From assembly GCF_026242045.1 (NCBI RefSeq), contig NZ_JAPJDO010000009.1, positions 1-64,000 of the forward strand: 64,000 bases of DNA, in the 5' to 3' direction. Source of the stretch: Mycobacterium pinniadriaticum (GTDB lineage Bacteria > Actinomycetota > Actinomycetes > Mycobacteriales > Mycobacteriaceae). Shown here piece by piece: positions 18,244 to 26,278 of this stretch. Position 1 is the stretch's first letter. Each line of letters begins with the position of its first letter. A model generated the notes under the pieces. The model made no database searches. It was not told the DNA's origin and was given only the letters and a program-made list of their open reading frames with translations. The translations under genes were made by a program, and so were the position numbers.

Positions 18244-18471
18244 ATGAAAAAATCTATCGGGCAATCACATTCGACCGGAACCGCGCCGCGACTCCTGACC
18301 ATCAAACAGGTCGCCGACCGCCTCACGATCAGTGTCGGGTGTTTGCGGGCGTGGCGCATCCGTGGCGAGGGACCGCCCGCGATTCGAGTTGGCTCGGCCT
18401 TGCGTTGGGACGAACGCGAGGTTGATGCCTGGCTGAATACGCGTCGCGAATCAGGCGGATTAGCCTCTTGA
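18244..18471 (+). CDS. xis: excisionase-like helix-turn-helix protein
   Basis: This is a 75-residue MerR/AlpA-type winged HTH protein: LLTIKQVADRLTISVGCLRAWRIR gives the two helices and RWDEREVDAWL the wing and last helix. Proteins of this size directly upstream of a tyrosine integrase act as recombination directionality factors in actinobacterial integrative elements. ATG 18244 is preferred to GTG 18241 because GGAGG ends at 18239. An upstream frame ends TGATG on this start codon. The integrase starts 24 bases downstream. Confidence 0.8.
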   Translation: MKKSIGQSHSTGTAPRLLTIKQVADRLTISVGCLRAWRIRGEGPPAIRVGSALRWDEREVDAWLNTRRESGGLAS

Positions 18472-18495
18472 GGCTGAATACAGTTCGCGAGCCGG

Positions 18496-19593
18496 TTGGC
18501 AACGGACGGCACGGTGATTGAGGTCCGGACTGGCCCTGACGGTGCTCGGGCCTATCGAGCTCGGATTTACTACCGCGGTCGCTACGTCGCGTCACGGACT
18601 TTCGCTCGGAAGCGAGATGCTCAGGAATGGGAACGTCGTCAGGTTGACGGTCTGCGTTCTGGAGTATGGTCCGACCCGGGTGCGGCAGAAAGGCCAGTGC
18701 AGGACTGGTGTGATGCTTGGCTAGCCGCACAGCCTCCGCGAGCGCCGGCGACCGAACGCAAGATCCGTGAGGCCATCAACAAGAGGATCGCAAGAACCTT
18801 CGGCCGGCGCCCGGCGATATCGGTGCGACCGTCTGAGGTCAGGGCTTGGTGCGCGGATTTGGCACGAACACAGTCCTCGGCGACCGCGCGTCACTCGCTG
18901 GGCGTCTTACGCCGTGTCTTCGACTACGCGGTGCAGGACGGCGCCATTCCCCGGAATCCCGCGACAGGTATCCGCCTACCTAAAGTCCAAGGGAATGAGC
19001 CCCGGCCGCTTACGCACACCGAATTATGGCAGCTCGCCGAGCAATTCGATGCCAGGAGAGACCGGGTCCTTATCGTCGTTGCCGGGTACTGTGGACTTCG
19101 TTGGGGCGAGCTGGCGGCGTTGAGATGGAGCGATATCGATCTCGATCTATGTCGACTGCGAGTATCTCGTGCCTACTCCGAAGAGGCGCCTCGAGGTGAG
19201 ATGTCTCCGGTGAAAGATCACCAGGCACGCACCGTTCCGATCCCGAGAATGGTGGTGGATGAACTGAGCAAGCTACATGCGCTGTCAGCGCCTTCGGAAC
19301 TCGTTTTCCCCTCCGCGAACTCTACGCCGCTGCGAAACCGCAATTTTCGACGCGACAGCTTCGATGCGGCTACGGCTGCTCTGGGCCTGGCGATCACTCC
19401 GCACAACCTCCGTGACACCGCAGCGTCGCTCGCCATACAAGCGGGCGCCTCGGTCGTTGCGGTTGCGCGCTTACTTGGCCATGAGTCGGCTGCGACGACG
19501 CTCAATCATTATGCAGGGCTCTTTCCTACCGACCTTGACGATGTCGCGATACGCCTCGATGCCGCCGCGAGAGGGGCCGTCGGGGACCAGTGA
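18496..19593 (+). CDS. int: tyrosine-type site-specific integrase
   Basis: This is a 365-residue phage/ICE integrase. The N-terminal arm-binding part (YRARIYYRGRYVASRTF) is followed by a SAM-like core-binding domain and a catalytic domain with the full set of residues: Arg in GLRWGELAALRW, Lys in SPVKDHQARTVPI, TPHNLRDTAA (His-x-x-Arg), LLGHES, and the nucleophile Tyr in TLNHYAGL. The likely start is TTG 18496; GTG 18514 is an alternative. It points at the 3' end of a tRNA-Arg gene 113 bases away, the usual attachment target. No replication or transfer genes remain nearby, so this is the end of an otherwise deleted or degenerate element. Confidence 0.92.
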   Translation: MATDGTVIEVRTGPDGARAYRARIYYRGRYVASRTFARKRDAQEWERRQVDGLRSGVWSDPGAAERPVQDWCDAWLAAQPPRAPATERKIREAINKRIARTFGRRPAISVRPSEVRAWCADLARTQSSATARHSLGVLRRVFDYAVQDGAIPRNPATGIRLPKVQGNEPRPLTHTELWQLAEQFDARRDRVLIVVAGYCGLRWGELAALRWSDIDLDLCRLRVSRAYSEEAPRGEMSPVKDHQARTVPIPRMVVDELSKLHALSAPSELVFPSANSTPLRNRNFRRDSFDAATAALGLAITPHNLRDTAASLAIQAGASVVAVARLLGHESAATTLNHYAGLFPTDLDDVAIRLDAAARGAVGDQ

Positions 19594-19706
19594 GTGCCAC
19601 TTCGTGTGATCGGCTCACCGACCAGGCACCGACCAGGAGTCGGACCGACGTGTAGCCGGGAATCGCGAAAAGCATTGATGAGCTGCGGTAACGCTAGTAA
19701 CGCTAG
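19594..19706 (+). other. candidate attachment-site flank between integrase and tRNA-Arg
   Basis: This spacer has two internal direct repeats: ACCGACCAGG, occurring twice between about 19617 and 19645, and AACGCTAGT twice immediately before the tRNA 3' end. Repeated short motifs beside the core site are typical of integrase arm-binding sites. The crossover core would be in the tRNA 3' half. I could not find a second copy of that tRNA segment in the window, so the element's other end is either outside or lost. Confidence 0.35.
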
Positions 19707-19779
19707 TGCCCCCGGCAGGATTCGAACCTGCGACACCGGCTTTAGGAGAGCCGTGCTCTATCCCCTGAGCTACGGGGGC
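19707..19779 (-). tRNA. tRNA-Arg (anticodon CCT)
   Basis: A complete cloverleaf can be folded: acceptor GCCCCCG pairing with CGGGGGC before A73, D-arm around AGCTCAGGGGATAGAGC, anticodon arm CGGCT-CTCCTAA-AGCCG with anticodon CCT, and T-arm with GGTTCGAATCC. The length is 73 nt with no encoded CCA. It reads the AGG arginine codon. Its 3' end faces the integrase gene, consistent with use as an attachment site. Confidence 0.97.
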
Positions 19780-19910
19780 GCACCGGCTGGCAGCTTACCG
19801 CCTACCGGCGTCAACCCCGTCGGTCCCGCACAGCGCGACCAGGTAGCAGTGCCCTCGAACCGGGGCGGCTTGGGGATGGTCCTGGCGAAACCAGGCGACA
19901 AGGCGACGGA

Positions 19911-20156
19911 TCATGCTCGTCCCGGTCGGTGAAATAGCGCGCCCCACTCGTAGCGGGCGACGGAGGTGGCATTGCTGTCAATCTCCGGGTCGACGTCCTG
20001 AGCCAGCCGGACCAGCGCCTGTGCCACCCGCTGGGTGTCCAGGTGATGCCGCTGCGATGCCAGCGCGATCTCGCTGGACGCGGCGTCCAGCGTGCACCGT
20101 TTGAGCCCGACCAGCACGCCTTCGGCATACCGCCGCATATCGTCGCCCGCCGTCAT
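19911..20156 (-). CDS. small ANTAR-like protein
   Basis: This 81-residue protein has a sequence (AEGVLVGLKRCTLDAASSEI, then VAQALVRLAQ) that follows the three-helix pattern of ANTAR RNA-binding domains (A-x-G-V-L-M … A … L … VA-x-A). No sensory GAF or receiver domain is attached. The ATG at 20156 is preceded at a good distance by GGGAGG, and longer frames upstream have no such site. It is last in the minus-strand run after the lux-like genes. The C-terminal tail (YEWGALFHRPGRA) is unfamiliar. The ANTAR assignment is by eye and only moderately sure. Confidence 0.55.
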   Translation of the reverse strand: MTAGDDMRRYAEGVLVGLKRCTLDAASSEIALASQRHHLDTQRVAQALVRLAQDVDPEIDSNATSVARYEWGALFHRPGRA

Positions 20157-20214
20157 GGTTCGCCTCCCGTGCATCAAGCCATTGCCCGACTGGCGGGTTG
20201 GCAAACCCTGATCG

Positions 20215-21048
20215 TCAGCGCAGTTCGGCGATCACCTTGGCGAAGTACTCGGCGTGGTAGTCCTGCACGGTGAAGTAGGTGATGCCGTAGTCATCCCGGC
20301 GGGCCCGCAGGGTGTCGGCGATATCGCGTGGCGTCCCGGTCAGCACGGTCGGCAGGGCCAGCAGCTGCTCCTCGGTGGCGTCGGGGGCGTATCCGCGGGT
20401 CAGCGCGAGATCGGGGATACCCGAGGAGTCGGTGGGCACCCCGGTGATCGCGATGTTGAGCTCGAGGTCGGCGAATCGTTCCCCGGCAGCGTCGCGGACG
20501 AACTGGATGCGCTCGGCCAGCGGATCGTGGCCGGGATACTCGGGCACCCCGCCGCCGGTGAGGCCGATGATGTCGGCGTGCTTGGCAGCGATCCGCAGCA
20601 CCCGGTCACCGTTGCCGGCGATCAGGATCGGGATCGAGGGTGCGGTCTGTTTCAGGTATTCGGTGGTGTGCCGGAGGTGGTCGACGCGTTCGCCCGCGCT
20701 CGGATACGGCATCTCGGCGGCTTCGAACTCCTCGCGCACATATCCGGTGCCCAGCCCGAGGTCGAGCCGTCCCTCACTCAGGACGTCGACGGCGATGGCG
20801 TCGCGAGCCAACAGCGCGGGCTTGTAAAACGCCGCGTTGATCACGAATGTGCCCACCCGCATCGTCTTGGCGATCTCGGCCGCGGCCACCATCGTCGGGA
20901 ACGGTGCGGGTATCCCGAAGCGGCCGAGATGGTCGGGGACGTGCAGCACGTCGAAACCCAAATCTTCGAACCGCTTGACGGTGTCGCGCAGTTTCTGCGC
21001 CGACTTGACCGATCGCACGCCGATGCCGAAGCGGAAGTCTCTGCCCAT
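20215..21048 (-). CDS. F420-type luciferase-like oxidoreductase
   Basis: The product is 277 residues, a TIM-barrel LLM enzyme. The N-terminus GIGVRSVKSAQKLRDTVKRFEDLGFD leads to VPDHLGRFG, GRLDLGLGTGYVREEFEA, IPILIAGNGDRVLRIAAKHADI and a C-terminal TYFTVQD strand. The pattern matches the mycobacterial F420-dependent subgroup rather than true luciferases. It starts 58 bases after the LuxC-like reductase gene on the same strand. With the LuxE-like ligase it reproduces the gene types of a lux operon. Its substrate is unknown. Confidence 0.88.
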   Translation of the reverse strand: MGRDFRFGIGVRSVKSAQKLRDTVKRFEDLGFDVLHVPDHLGRFGIPAPFPTMVAAAEIAKTMRVGTFVINAAFYKPALLARDAIAVDVLSEGRLDLGLGTGYVREEFEAAEMPYPSAGERVDHLRHTTEYLKQTAPSIPILIAGNGDRVLRIAAKHADIIGLTGGGVPEYPGHDPLAERIQFVRDAAGERFADLELNIAITGVPTDSSGIPDLALTRGYAPDATEEQLLALPTVLTGTPRDIADTLRARRDDYGITYFTVQDYHAEYFAKVIAELR

Positions 21049-21106
21049 CCCGGCATGTTAGGACCGGCTCCGGCCGCGCCGACAGCGTCGGTCCCGCTGC
21101 GTGGCA

Positions 21107-22477
21107 CTAACCGTCCAGCCGGACGAACCCCTTGGTGCGCATCAGGAAGTCGGCCAGGAACCCGTCGTGCGGCAACCCCGCCGCCGTGTAGTAGGTGGGC
21201 ACCGGCCCGCGGTAGACATTGGCGATCGACGGCTCATCCAGCAGGTCGCCGACCAGGGCGTCGTCCTCGGTGAATACCGTGACCACCAGCGAATCACGCA
21301 GCGGTCCAATCCCGTTCGTCCGCTCCCAAGGCGCGATCCAGACACACGGAAAGGCCAGCTCGGTGTTGAGTTTCTCGCTGTCCGGGCCGGTGAGCACGTG
21401 CACGGCCGGGCGCAGTGCCGCTCGGCCGTCGCCGAGGTCGGCCACGACCTGATCCGCCCCGAGCAGTGCCGTCGTTCCCGCGGCGCGGGCCGCGACGAAG
21501 CCGGCGACGGCCCGCGCGGATTCGATCGGCTGGGTGGGCAGGATCGCGCGCTCGTCCTCGGGTGGCAGTGCCTCGATGCCGCGCAGCCGCTCGGCGATCG
21601 CGGCAGCCAGCGGCGCGGCGTCACCCTCGACGAGCACGGCGGTGGCGTTGACGCACGCCATGCCGCCCAGTCGGGCAATCGAATCAACGATGACGTCGAG
21701 GTGATCGCGCCAGTCCTGCTCGGCGGTGAGCAGGATCTTGGTGCGGCCCGGACCGTTGACGAAGACTGTCGGATCCCCGGAGTACTTGGCGACGACGTCG
21801 CTGCCGCCGTACACCAGCGCCAGGTCGGCCGACGCGACGATCTCGTCCGCGCCCGCGTGGTCGGTGGGCAGATAGGCCACGTCGTCATCGCGAAAACCGG
21901 CCTCCCGCAGTGCGGCCACCAGCCGGTGGGCGGTGAAGGGTTCGCGCCGCGACGGGCGGATCGCCACCCGGTAGCCCAGCGCCAGCGCCTGGGGCCACAG
22001 GCCGTGGACGCCCGGCGCGTTGCCGGAGGCATGCACGCCGAACAGTTCGCCGCGCCGCGACCAGATCGCCGTCGCCTGCCCGGATCGTGCCGTCTGCCAG
22101 TCGAGCGCCGCCGCGACGGGTCGGGCCGGCTGGGCCGAGTCGAACGCGGCGATGACGGCCTCGCTCACCTCCCGCGCTTGGCGGCGCGTAACAGCGATCG
22201 GCAGGCCGGACACCCGGCTCGCCGCGCGGACATAGGACTCGAAGTCCAGCCCGGCGGCCTCCGACGTGGCGAAGACCGCGCCGGCCTTGTTCAGGGCGGC
22301 GCGGCGCTGATCGACGGGCAGCGGCCTTGTCCTGCGCTGCGCAGCCATCGCCCTGGCGATGTAGAGCGGCGGCGCGATGCTCAGTTCGGCCATCGGGGTG
22401 CCGGCCGCGTCGGTGACGACTTCCCTTCGGCGGGAACGGTATTCTCCGCCGGGTACCAAGCCGGGCAGGTCGATCAC
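21107..22477 (-). CDS. LuxC-like acyl-CoA reductase / aldehyde dehydrogenase family protein
   Basis: This 456-residue protein has the aldehyde-dehydrogenase fold of the LuxC (fatty acyl reductase) type. A glycine-poor cofactor-binding region (FGVHASGNAPGVHGLWPQAL) is followed by VYGGSDVVAKY and the nucleophile region LGGMACVNATAV with the catalytic Cys. LuxC enzymes reduce acyl groups delivered as thioesters to aldehydes with NADPH. GTG 22477 follows the stop of the LuxE-like gene by one base, so translation is almost certainly coupled. The length is close to LuxC (about 480). Confidence 0.8.
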   Translation of the reverse strand: MIDLPGLVPGGEYRSRRREVVTDAAGTPMAELSIAPPLYIARAMAAQRRTRPLPVDQRRAALNKAGAVFATSEAAGLDFESYVRAASRVSGLPIAVTRRQAREVSEAVIAAFDSAQPARPVAAALDWQTARSGQATAIWSRRGELFGVHASGNAPGVHGLWPQALALGYRVAIRPSRREPFTAHRLVAALREAGFRDDDVAYLPTDHAGADEIVASADLALVYGGSDVVAKYSGDPTVFVNGPGRTKILLTAEQDWRDHLDVIVDSIARLGGMACVNATAVLVEGDAAPLAAAIAERLRGIEALPPEDERAILPTQPIESARAVAGFVAARAAGTTALLGADQVVADLGDGRAALRPAVHVLTGPDSEKLNTELAFPCVWIAPWERTNGIGPLRDSLVVTVFTEDDALVGDLLDEPSIANVYRGPVPTYYTAAGLPHDGFLADFLMRTKGFVRLDG

Positions 22478-22478
22478 G

Positions 22479-23570
22479 TCAGTACACGCCTTCGATCACC
22501 GGCTCACCGTCGAGCGTGGCGACCGGCGCCACCTCGGCGACCGAATCCCCGACCTGGCCGTCGGGGCCGGGAAGCCGGATGGCACTGTCGCGTTCGAGAT
22601 TGTTCGGGATGAACATGCCCTTGCTGATGTGGTTCATCACCACTTGGCCGCGTTCGCCGTAGCCGACCTGCTCACCGGTGTCGGGGTCGACCACCCAGAA
22701 CACGACGTAGGGGCTGCGCGGATCGAAGACGAACGTCTCGCCGTCGACTCTGGTCTGCGCCTGCGACAGGATCATCGTGCTACCGAACACCATCGCGATG
22801 GTGGCCTCCGCAAAGACGTCCCGCAGCACGTCGAGGGTGTCGGGGTCCACATGCGCACCGCTGAGCAGGATGAAGCGGACCTTCTCGCCGACCAGCTGCG
22901 CGAGGGTGTCGTCGCGGGCGATCGCGTCCAGCAGCGGGGGCGTGGTGTGCAGATTGGCGATGTCCTGGCTGCGCAGAACGTGTTCGGCCTGCTCCAGGAG
23001 GTGGCTCAGATACGCCGACATCTCCGTCGCGGCCCCGCGGGCGACCAGCTTCTTGACCCATCGCGGATCCAGGTCGACCGCATGACAGATCGAACCCAGG
23101 CGCGCCGACACCACCCGGGAGAAGTAGCCCACACCGTGCGGGCCGCTGGGCATCAGACACAGGAAACCGCGTCCCGCGTTGAACCCGGCCCGTCGGAAGT
23201 CGTCGGTCTGCCAGTCGATGACCTGGGCCACCCAGTCCGGCAGTTGTGCCGTCCGCTTCGGTGCGCCGGTCGTGCCGCCGGATTCAAAGATGAGCGGGAT
23301 CGGCGGGGGTGAACCGTAACCGCGCGGGATCAGCTCTTCGGCGGGTACGTCGCGCAGTTGGTTGACCAGATTCGGGAACCGGCGCAGGTCGGCGAAGGTC
23401 CGCACATCGGTCAGGGGATCGAAGTCGAGCTCCTTGGCGGTGCGCAGCCAGTACGGTGAGCCGGTGTCGGCGCCGAAGTGCCATGCCATGGCCGCGCGCA
23501 GGTAGGACTCAGCGTCCGGCGGCGGCGCCTCGCGCGGCAGATTCAATACGGAGAAGTCGACGTCGGCCAC
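22479..23570 (-). CDS. LuxE-like acyl-activating (AMP-binding) protein
   Basis: This 363-residue protein is related to acyl-protein synthetase LuxE and phenylacetate-CoA ligase-like adenylating enzymes. The N-terminal part has the conserved YLRAAMAWHFGADTGSPYWL region, followed by the nucleotide-binding loop FESGGTTGAPKRT. It is too short to carry the C-terminal domain of full CoA ligases. LuxE activates fatty acids for transfer to LuxC. One base separates it from the LuxC-like gene, so the pair probably works as an acid-to-aldehyde reductase. It is the first gene of the minus-strand run; 87 bases separate it from the fusion protein upstream. Confidence 0.75.
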   Translation of the reverse strand: MADVDFSVLNLPREAPPPDAESYLRAAMAWHFGADTGSPYWLRTAKELDFDPLTDVRTFADLRRFPNLVNQLRDVPAEELIPRGYGSPPPIPLIFESGGTTGAPKRTAQLPDWVAQVIDWQTDDFRRAGFNAGRGFLCLMPSGPHGVGYFSRVVSARLGSICHAVDLDPRWVKKLVARGAATEMSAYLSHLLEQAEHVLRSQDIANLHTTPPLLDAIARDDTLAQLVGEKVRFILLSGAHVDPDTLDVLRDVFAEATIAMVFGSTMILSQAQTRVDGETFVFDPRSPYVVFWVVDPDTGEQVGYGERGQVVMNHISKGMFIPNNLERDSAIRLPGPDGQVGDSVAEVAPVATLDGEPVIEGVY

Positions 23571-23657
23571 ACTCTGAGATCCTGTAGCAGCGTTGCTCGA
23601 TGCGATACCCGGCGGGGCCGCCGTTAACCGGTTTGTCTGCCGGAGTTTGCATTCCCG

Positions 23658-24716
23658 CTAGAACGCCCAGGAATTGGCCGCCGCGGCCAGGCCCTGAACC
23701 AATGCGGAGGTGGCCTGTGAGAGCCCGTCGGCCTCCGGCGGCTGGCTGCGCGGGCTGATGCCGCGAACCCGGGTCGGCAGTTCCAGCTGAGCCCCGCCGC
23801 CGCGCACCCGGTTCACCGGGTTGTCGGGATGTAGGCCCCGCAATTCGGAGGGGATGGCGCCGAGGTCGGTGACGATCCGATACCCCGGCAGGTTGATATT
23901 GGCGGCCAGGTGGCGGGCGAGTTCCCGATTACCGCCGCCCGCGAGCAGTTCGGTGCTGCGACCGATGCGGCCGTAACCATGCACCGACACCGCCACCTCG
24001 ACGTGGTCGAGAAACGCTGCCAGCCGGTCGGATTCGGCGGCGAGATAGCGCGCGGACGGCAGGTGGTGCGGATAGTTCGCAGGGTGGCGAAGCAGATACA
24101 GCGACGCTCCGGCGGCGTCGGCGGCGCGTTCGGCGATGACGTCGGTCATCTGCTCCAGCCCGCCGCCGTGGATGGCCAGGAACCCGAACTTCGACTTCAG
24201 CCGGCTCACCTCGACGACCGCGGGATCGGTGAGAAGCTGGGAAAGAGATTGCGGGCCAGATCCATTCGACGCCAACGGCCGCGGCCAGTGCATCGGATCC
24301 CAGCGGCGCAGAAAATCCACCCAGCGCGTCGGCAGGCCATGGTGCAGGGCGCCGTCGATGATGCGCTCCAGATAGCCGGGCCGCGGTGGTCCCGGTTCGG
24401 TCCGGTGGTCGATGTAGACCCAGGCCGGTGCGGGACCGTCGGAGGTGTGCACGGTCAGCCAGTCGCGCCGGTAGCGCACCGGGACTCCTTCGGCGCTGTC
24501 CAGGGTGGCCAGGTCGTGGTCGGTCAGCCACCACAACACCCCGTGGACGGTGCTTCCGGCGAACCGTTCGACGGTGGCCACGCCGCGTTCGTTGATCAGC
24601 CAATCGTGGTCGGTCAGGGTCGCCGGCCGCGGGTCGGCGGCCTCGGGACAACGCCGGGCCATCTGCTGCGCGCAGAGGTTGGACCCGTAGGCGAAATACG
24701 GGTGCCGCACAGTCAC
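23658..24716 (-). CDS. gamma-glutamylcyclotransferase-like / poly-gamma-glutamate hydrolase fusion
   Basis: The product is 352 residues with two domains. Residues 1 to about 125 resemble the AIG2/gamma-glutamylcyclotransferase fold: YFAYGSNLCAQQMARRCP at the start is the hallmark, followed by VHGVLWWLTDHDLATLDSAEG. Residues about 165-340 resemble the phage-type poly-gamma-glutamate hydrolase domain: AIHGGGLEQMTDVIAERAA and VSVHGYGR supply the His/Glu/His zinc ligands, and NRVRGGGAQLELP is the later conserved block. Start GTG 24716 overlaps the MntH stop as GTGA, so it is coupled to mntH. Both domains act on gamma-glutamyl linkages, which makes a joint role in degrading gamma-glutamyl compounds plausible. 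There is no signal peptide. Confidence 0.75.
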   Translation of the reverse strand: MTVRHPYFAYGSNLCAQQMARRCPEAADPRPATLTDHDWLINERGVATVERFAGSTVHGVLWWLTDHDLATLDSAEGVPVRYRRDWLTVHTSDGPAPAWVYIDHRTEPGPPRPGYLERIIDGALHHGLPTRWVDFLRRWDPMHWPRPLASNGSGPQSLSQLLTDPAVVEVSRLKSKFGFLAIHGGGLEQMTDVIAERAADAAGASLYLLRHPANYPHHLPSARYLAAESDRLAAFLDHVEVAVSVHGYGRIGRSTELLAGGGNRELARHLAANINLPGYRIVTDLGAIPSELRGLHPDNPVNRVRGGGAQLELPTRVRGISPRSQPPEADGLSQATSALVQGLAAAANSWAF

Positions 24717-25936
24717 CCGGCGACGGTCAGGTAGATCAGGGCCACGTTCAGCAGCGTAATGACCGCGGCCACCGTCCACCCGAGCAGCGTGGTCAGCCGG
24801 TTGTTGGTGTCGGCACCCATCAACGCGGGATTGCTGGTCAGGCGCACCAGCGGCACCAGCGCGAACGGGATCCCAAACGACAGCACCACCTGCGAGATGA
24901 CCAGGGCGCGACTGGGGTCGAGCCCGACTGCCAGCACCACCAGTGCGGGGATCAACGTCACCAGCCGGCGCAGCAGCAACGGGAAGGTCTTATGCAGTAA
25001 CCCCTGCATGATCATCGCCCCGGCGTACGCGCCGACCGACGTCGACGCCAGCCCGGACGCCAGCAGTCCGATTGCGAAGAGCAGCGCCACCGTCGGGCCG
25101 AGAGCGTCGCGGACGGCGGCGTGCGCCCCCTGGATCGAGTCGGTGTCGTTGCGTCCCTGCAGATTGGTAGCGGCGATCAGCAGCATGGCCATGTTGACCG
25201 CGCCGGCGACCAGCATCGCGATGGCCACGTCCCAGCGGGTGATGCGCAGCAGCCGGGCGCGCGCCGCACCGGCCTCGGGGTGCCCGTGCCGGTCGCGGGC
25301 CAGCCCGGAATGCAGGTAGACGGCATGCGGCATCACGGTGGCACCCAGCATGGCCGTCGCCAGCAGCACGCTCTCCGGGCCGTCGAACCGGGGGACCAGG
25401 CCGGCCAGGACATCAGCGGCCGGCGGCGGTTTGACGAAGAGGCTGGCCAGGAACCCGACCGCGATGACCAACAGCAACCCGGTGATGACCCGCTCGAACA
25501 TCTGCTGACCGCGCCGGTCCTGCACAGCCAGCAACACCAGTGACACCGCGCCGGTGATCACCCCGCCGAGCAGCAGTGGCAGGCCGAAGAGCAGACACAG
25601 CGCGATCGCGCCACCCACCACCTCGGCGAGGTCGGTGGCGATCGCGACCAGTTCGGCCTGAATCCAGTACCCGATGCGGCTGGGAGTGCGGGTGTGGTCG
25701 CGGACCGCCTCCGGCAGGGTGCGCCCGGTGACCAGACCGAGTTTCGCCGACAGGTATTGCACCAATCCGGCCATCACGTTGGCTATGACGATGACCCACA
25801 CCAGCAGAAAGCCGAACTGTGCACCGGCGCTGATATTGGCCGCGACGTTGCCGGGGTCGACGTAGGCGATGGCGGCGACGAAGGCCGGGCCGAGCAGATA
25901 CCAGCCTCCACCGCGGGCGCGCGTCACCTGTGCCAA
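24713..25936 (-). CDS. mntH: Nramp-family Mn2+/divalent metal transporter
   Basis: This 407-residue membrane protein has about 11 transmembrane segments and both signature metal-binding helices: DPGN at 27-30 in TM1 and MPHAVYLHS at 202-210 in TM6. The family imports Mn2+ and Fe2+ with protons across the inner membrane. It corresponds to M. tuberculosis Rv0924c. Its stop overlaps the start of the glutamyl-hydrolase fusion gene by four bases. I looked for a manganese riboswitch in the short leader (25937-26003) and found nothing recognisable. Confidence 0.95.
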   Translation of the reverse strand: MAQVTRARGGGWYLLGPAFVAAIAYVDPGNVAANISAGAQFGFLLVWVIVIANVMAGLVQYLSAKLGLVTGRTLPEAVRDHTRTPSRIGYWIQAELVAIATDLAEVVGGAIALCLLFGLPLLLGGVITGAVSLVLLAVQDRRGQQMFERVITGLLLVIAVGFLASLFVKPPPAADVLAGLVPRFDGPESVLLATAMLGATVMPHAVYLHSGLARDRHGHPEAGAARARLLRITRWDVAIAMLVAGAVNMAMLLIAATNLQGRNDTDSIQGAHAAVRDALGPTVALLFAIGLLASGLASTSVGAYAGAMIMQGLLHKTFPLLLRRLVTLIPALVVLAVGLDPSRALVISQVVLSFGIPFALVPLVRLTSNPALMGADTNNRLTTLLGWTVAAVITLLNVALIYLTVAG

Positions 25937-26003
25937 TCGCCGAGCCTTCTATCCGGACACTCAAACAGAAGACGAAACTACCTCGGGGTGTCCGGAGGGC
26001 CCG

Positions 26004-26246
26004 TCACAAGCCGATGAAGATACCGCCGATGCCGATCCCGATTCCGCCGAAGCCCCAGCCGGCCAGCGGATTCTGCAGGGCCGGGTTGGGTGACGTGGTG
26101 ATCTGTGCGTGCCCGGGGGTTTGGCAGACCGTCGTGGTGGGTCCGGTGTCTTCGCATTGCGTGGGCCGAGCCGTCGCCGGGGCGGCGAGCAGGACGCTCG
26201 CGGCCACGATCAGCAGGGGGGTGCCAAGAACAATCCTGGTCGTCAT
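26004..26246 (-). CDS. small secreted protein, paralogue of the next gene upstream
   Basis: This 80-residue protein starts at ATG 26246 behind a perfect AAAGGAGG site. Residues 1 to about 27 are a signal peptide (VLGTPLLIVAASVLLAAPATA). The mature peptide has two Cys (QCEDTG…TTVCQTPGHAQITTSP) and a Gly/Ile-rich C-terminus GIGIGIGGIFIGL. The CxTPGxxQ block is shared with the upstream secreted protein, so the two are tandem paralogues. The function is unknown. Confidence 0.8.
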   Translation of the reverse strand: MTTRIVLGTPLLIVAASVLLAAPATARPTQCEDTGPTTTVCQTPGHAQITTSPNPALQNPLAGWGFGGIGIGIGGIFIGL

Positions 26247-26278
26247 GTTGGCCTCCTTTGTGGCCGCGATCTTCGAGC

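Noticed and set aside
25937..26003. Manganese riboswitch or MntR site upstream of mntH
   Set aside because: The leader is under 70 bases and no yybP-ykoY-like fold or clear palindrome is visible.
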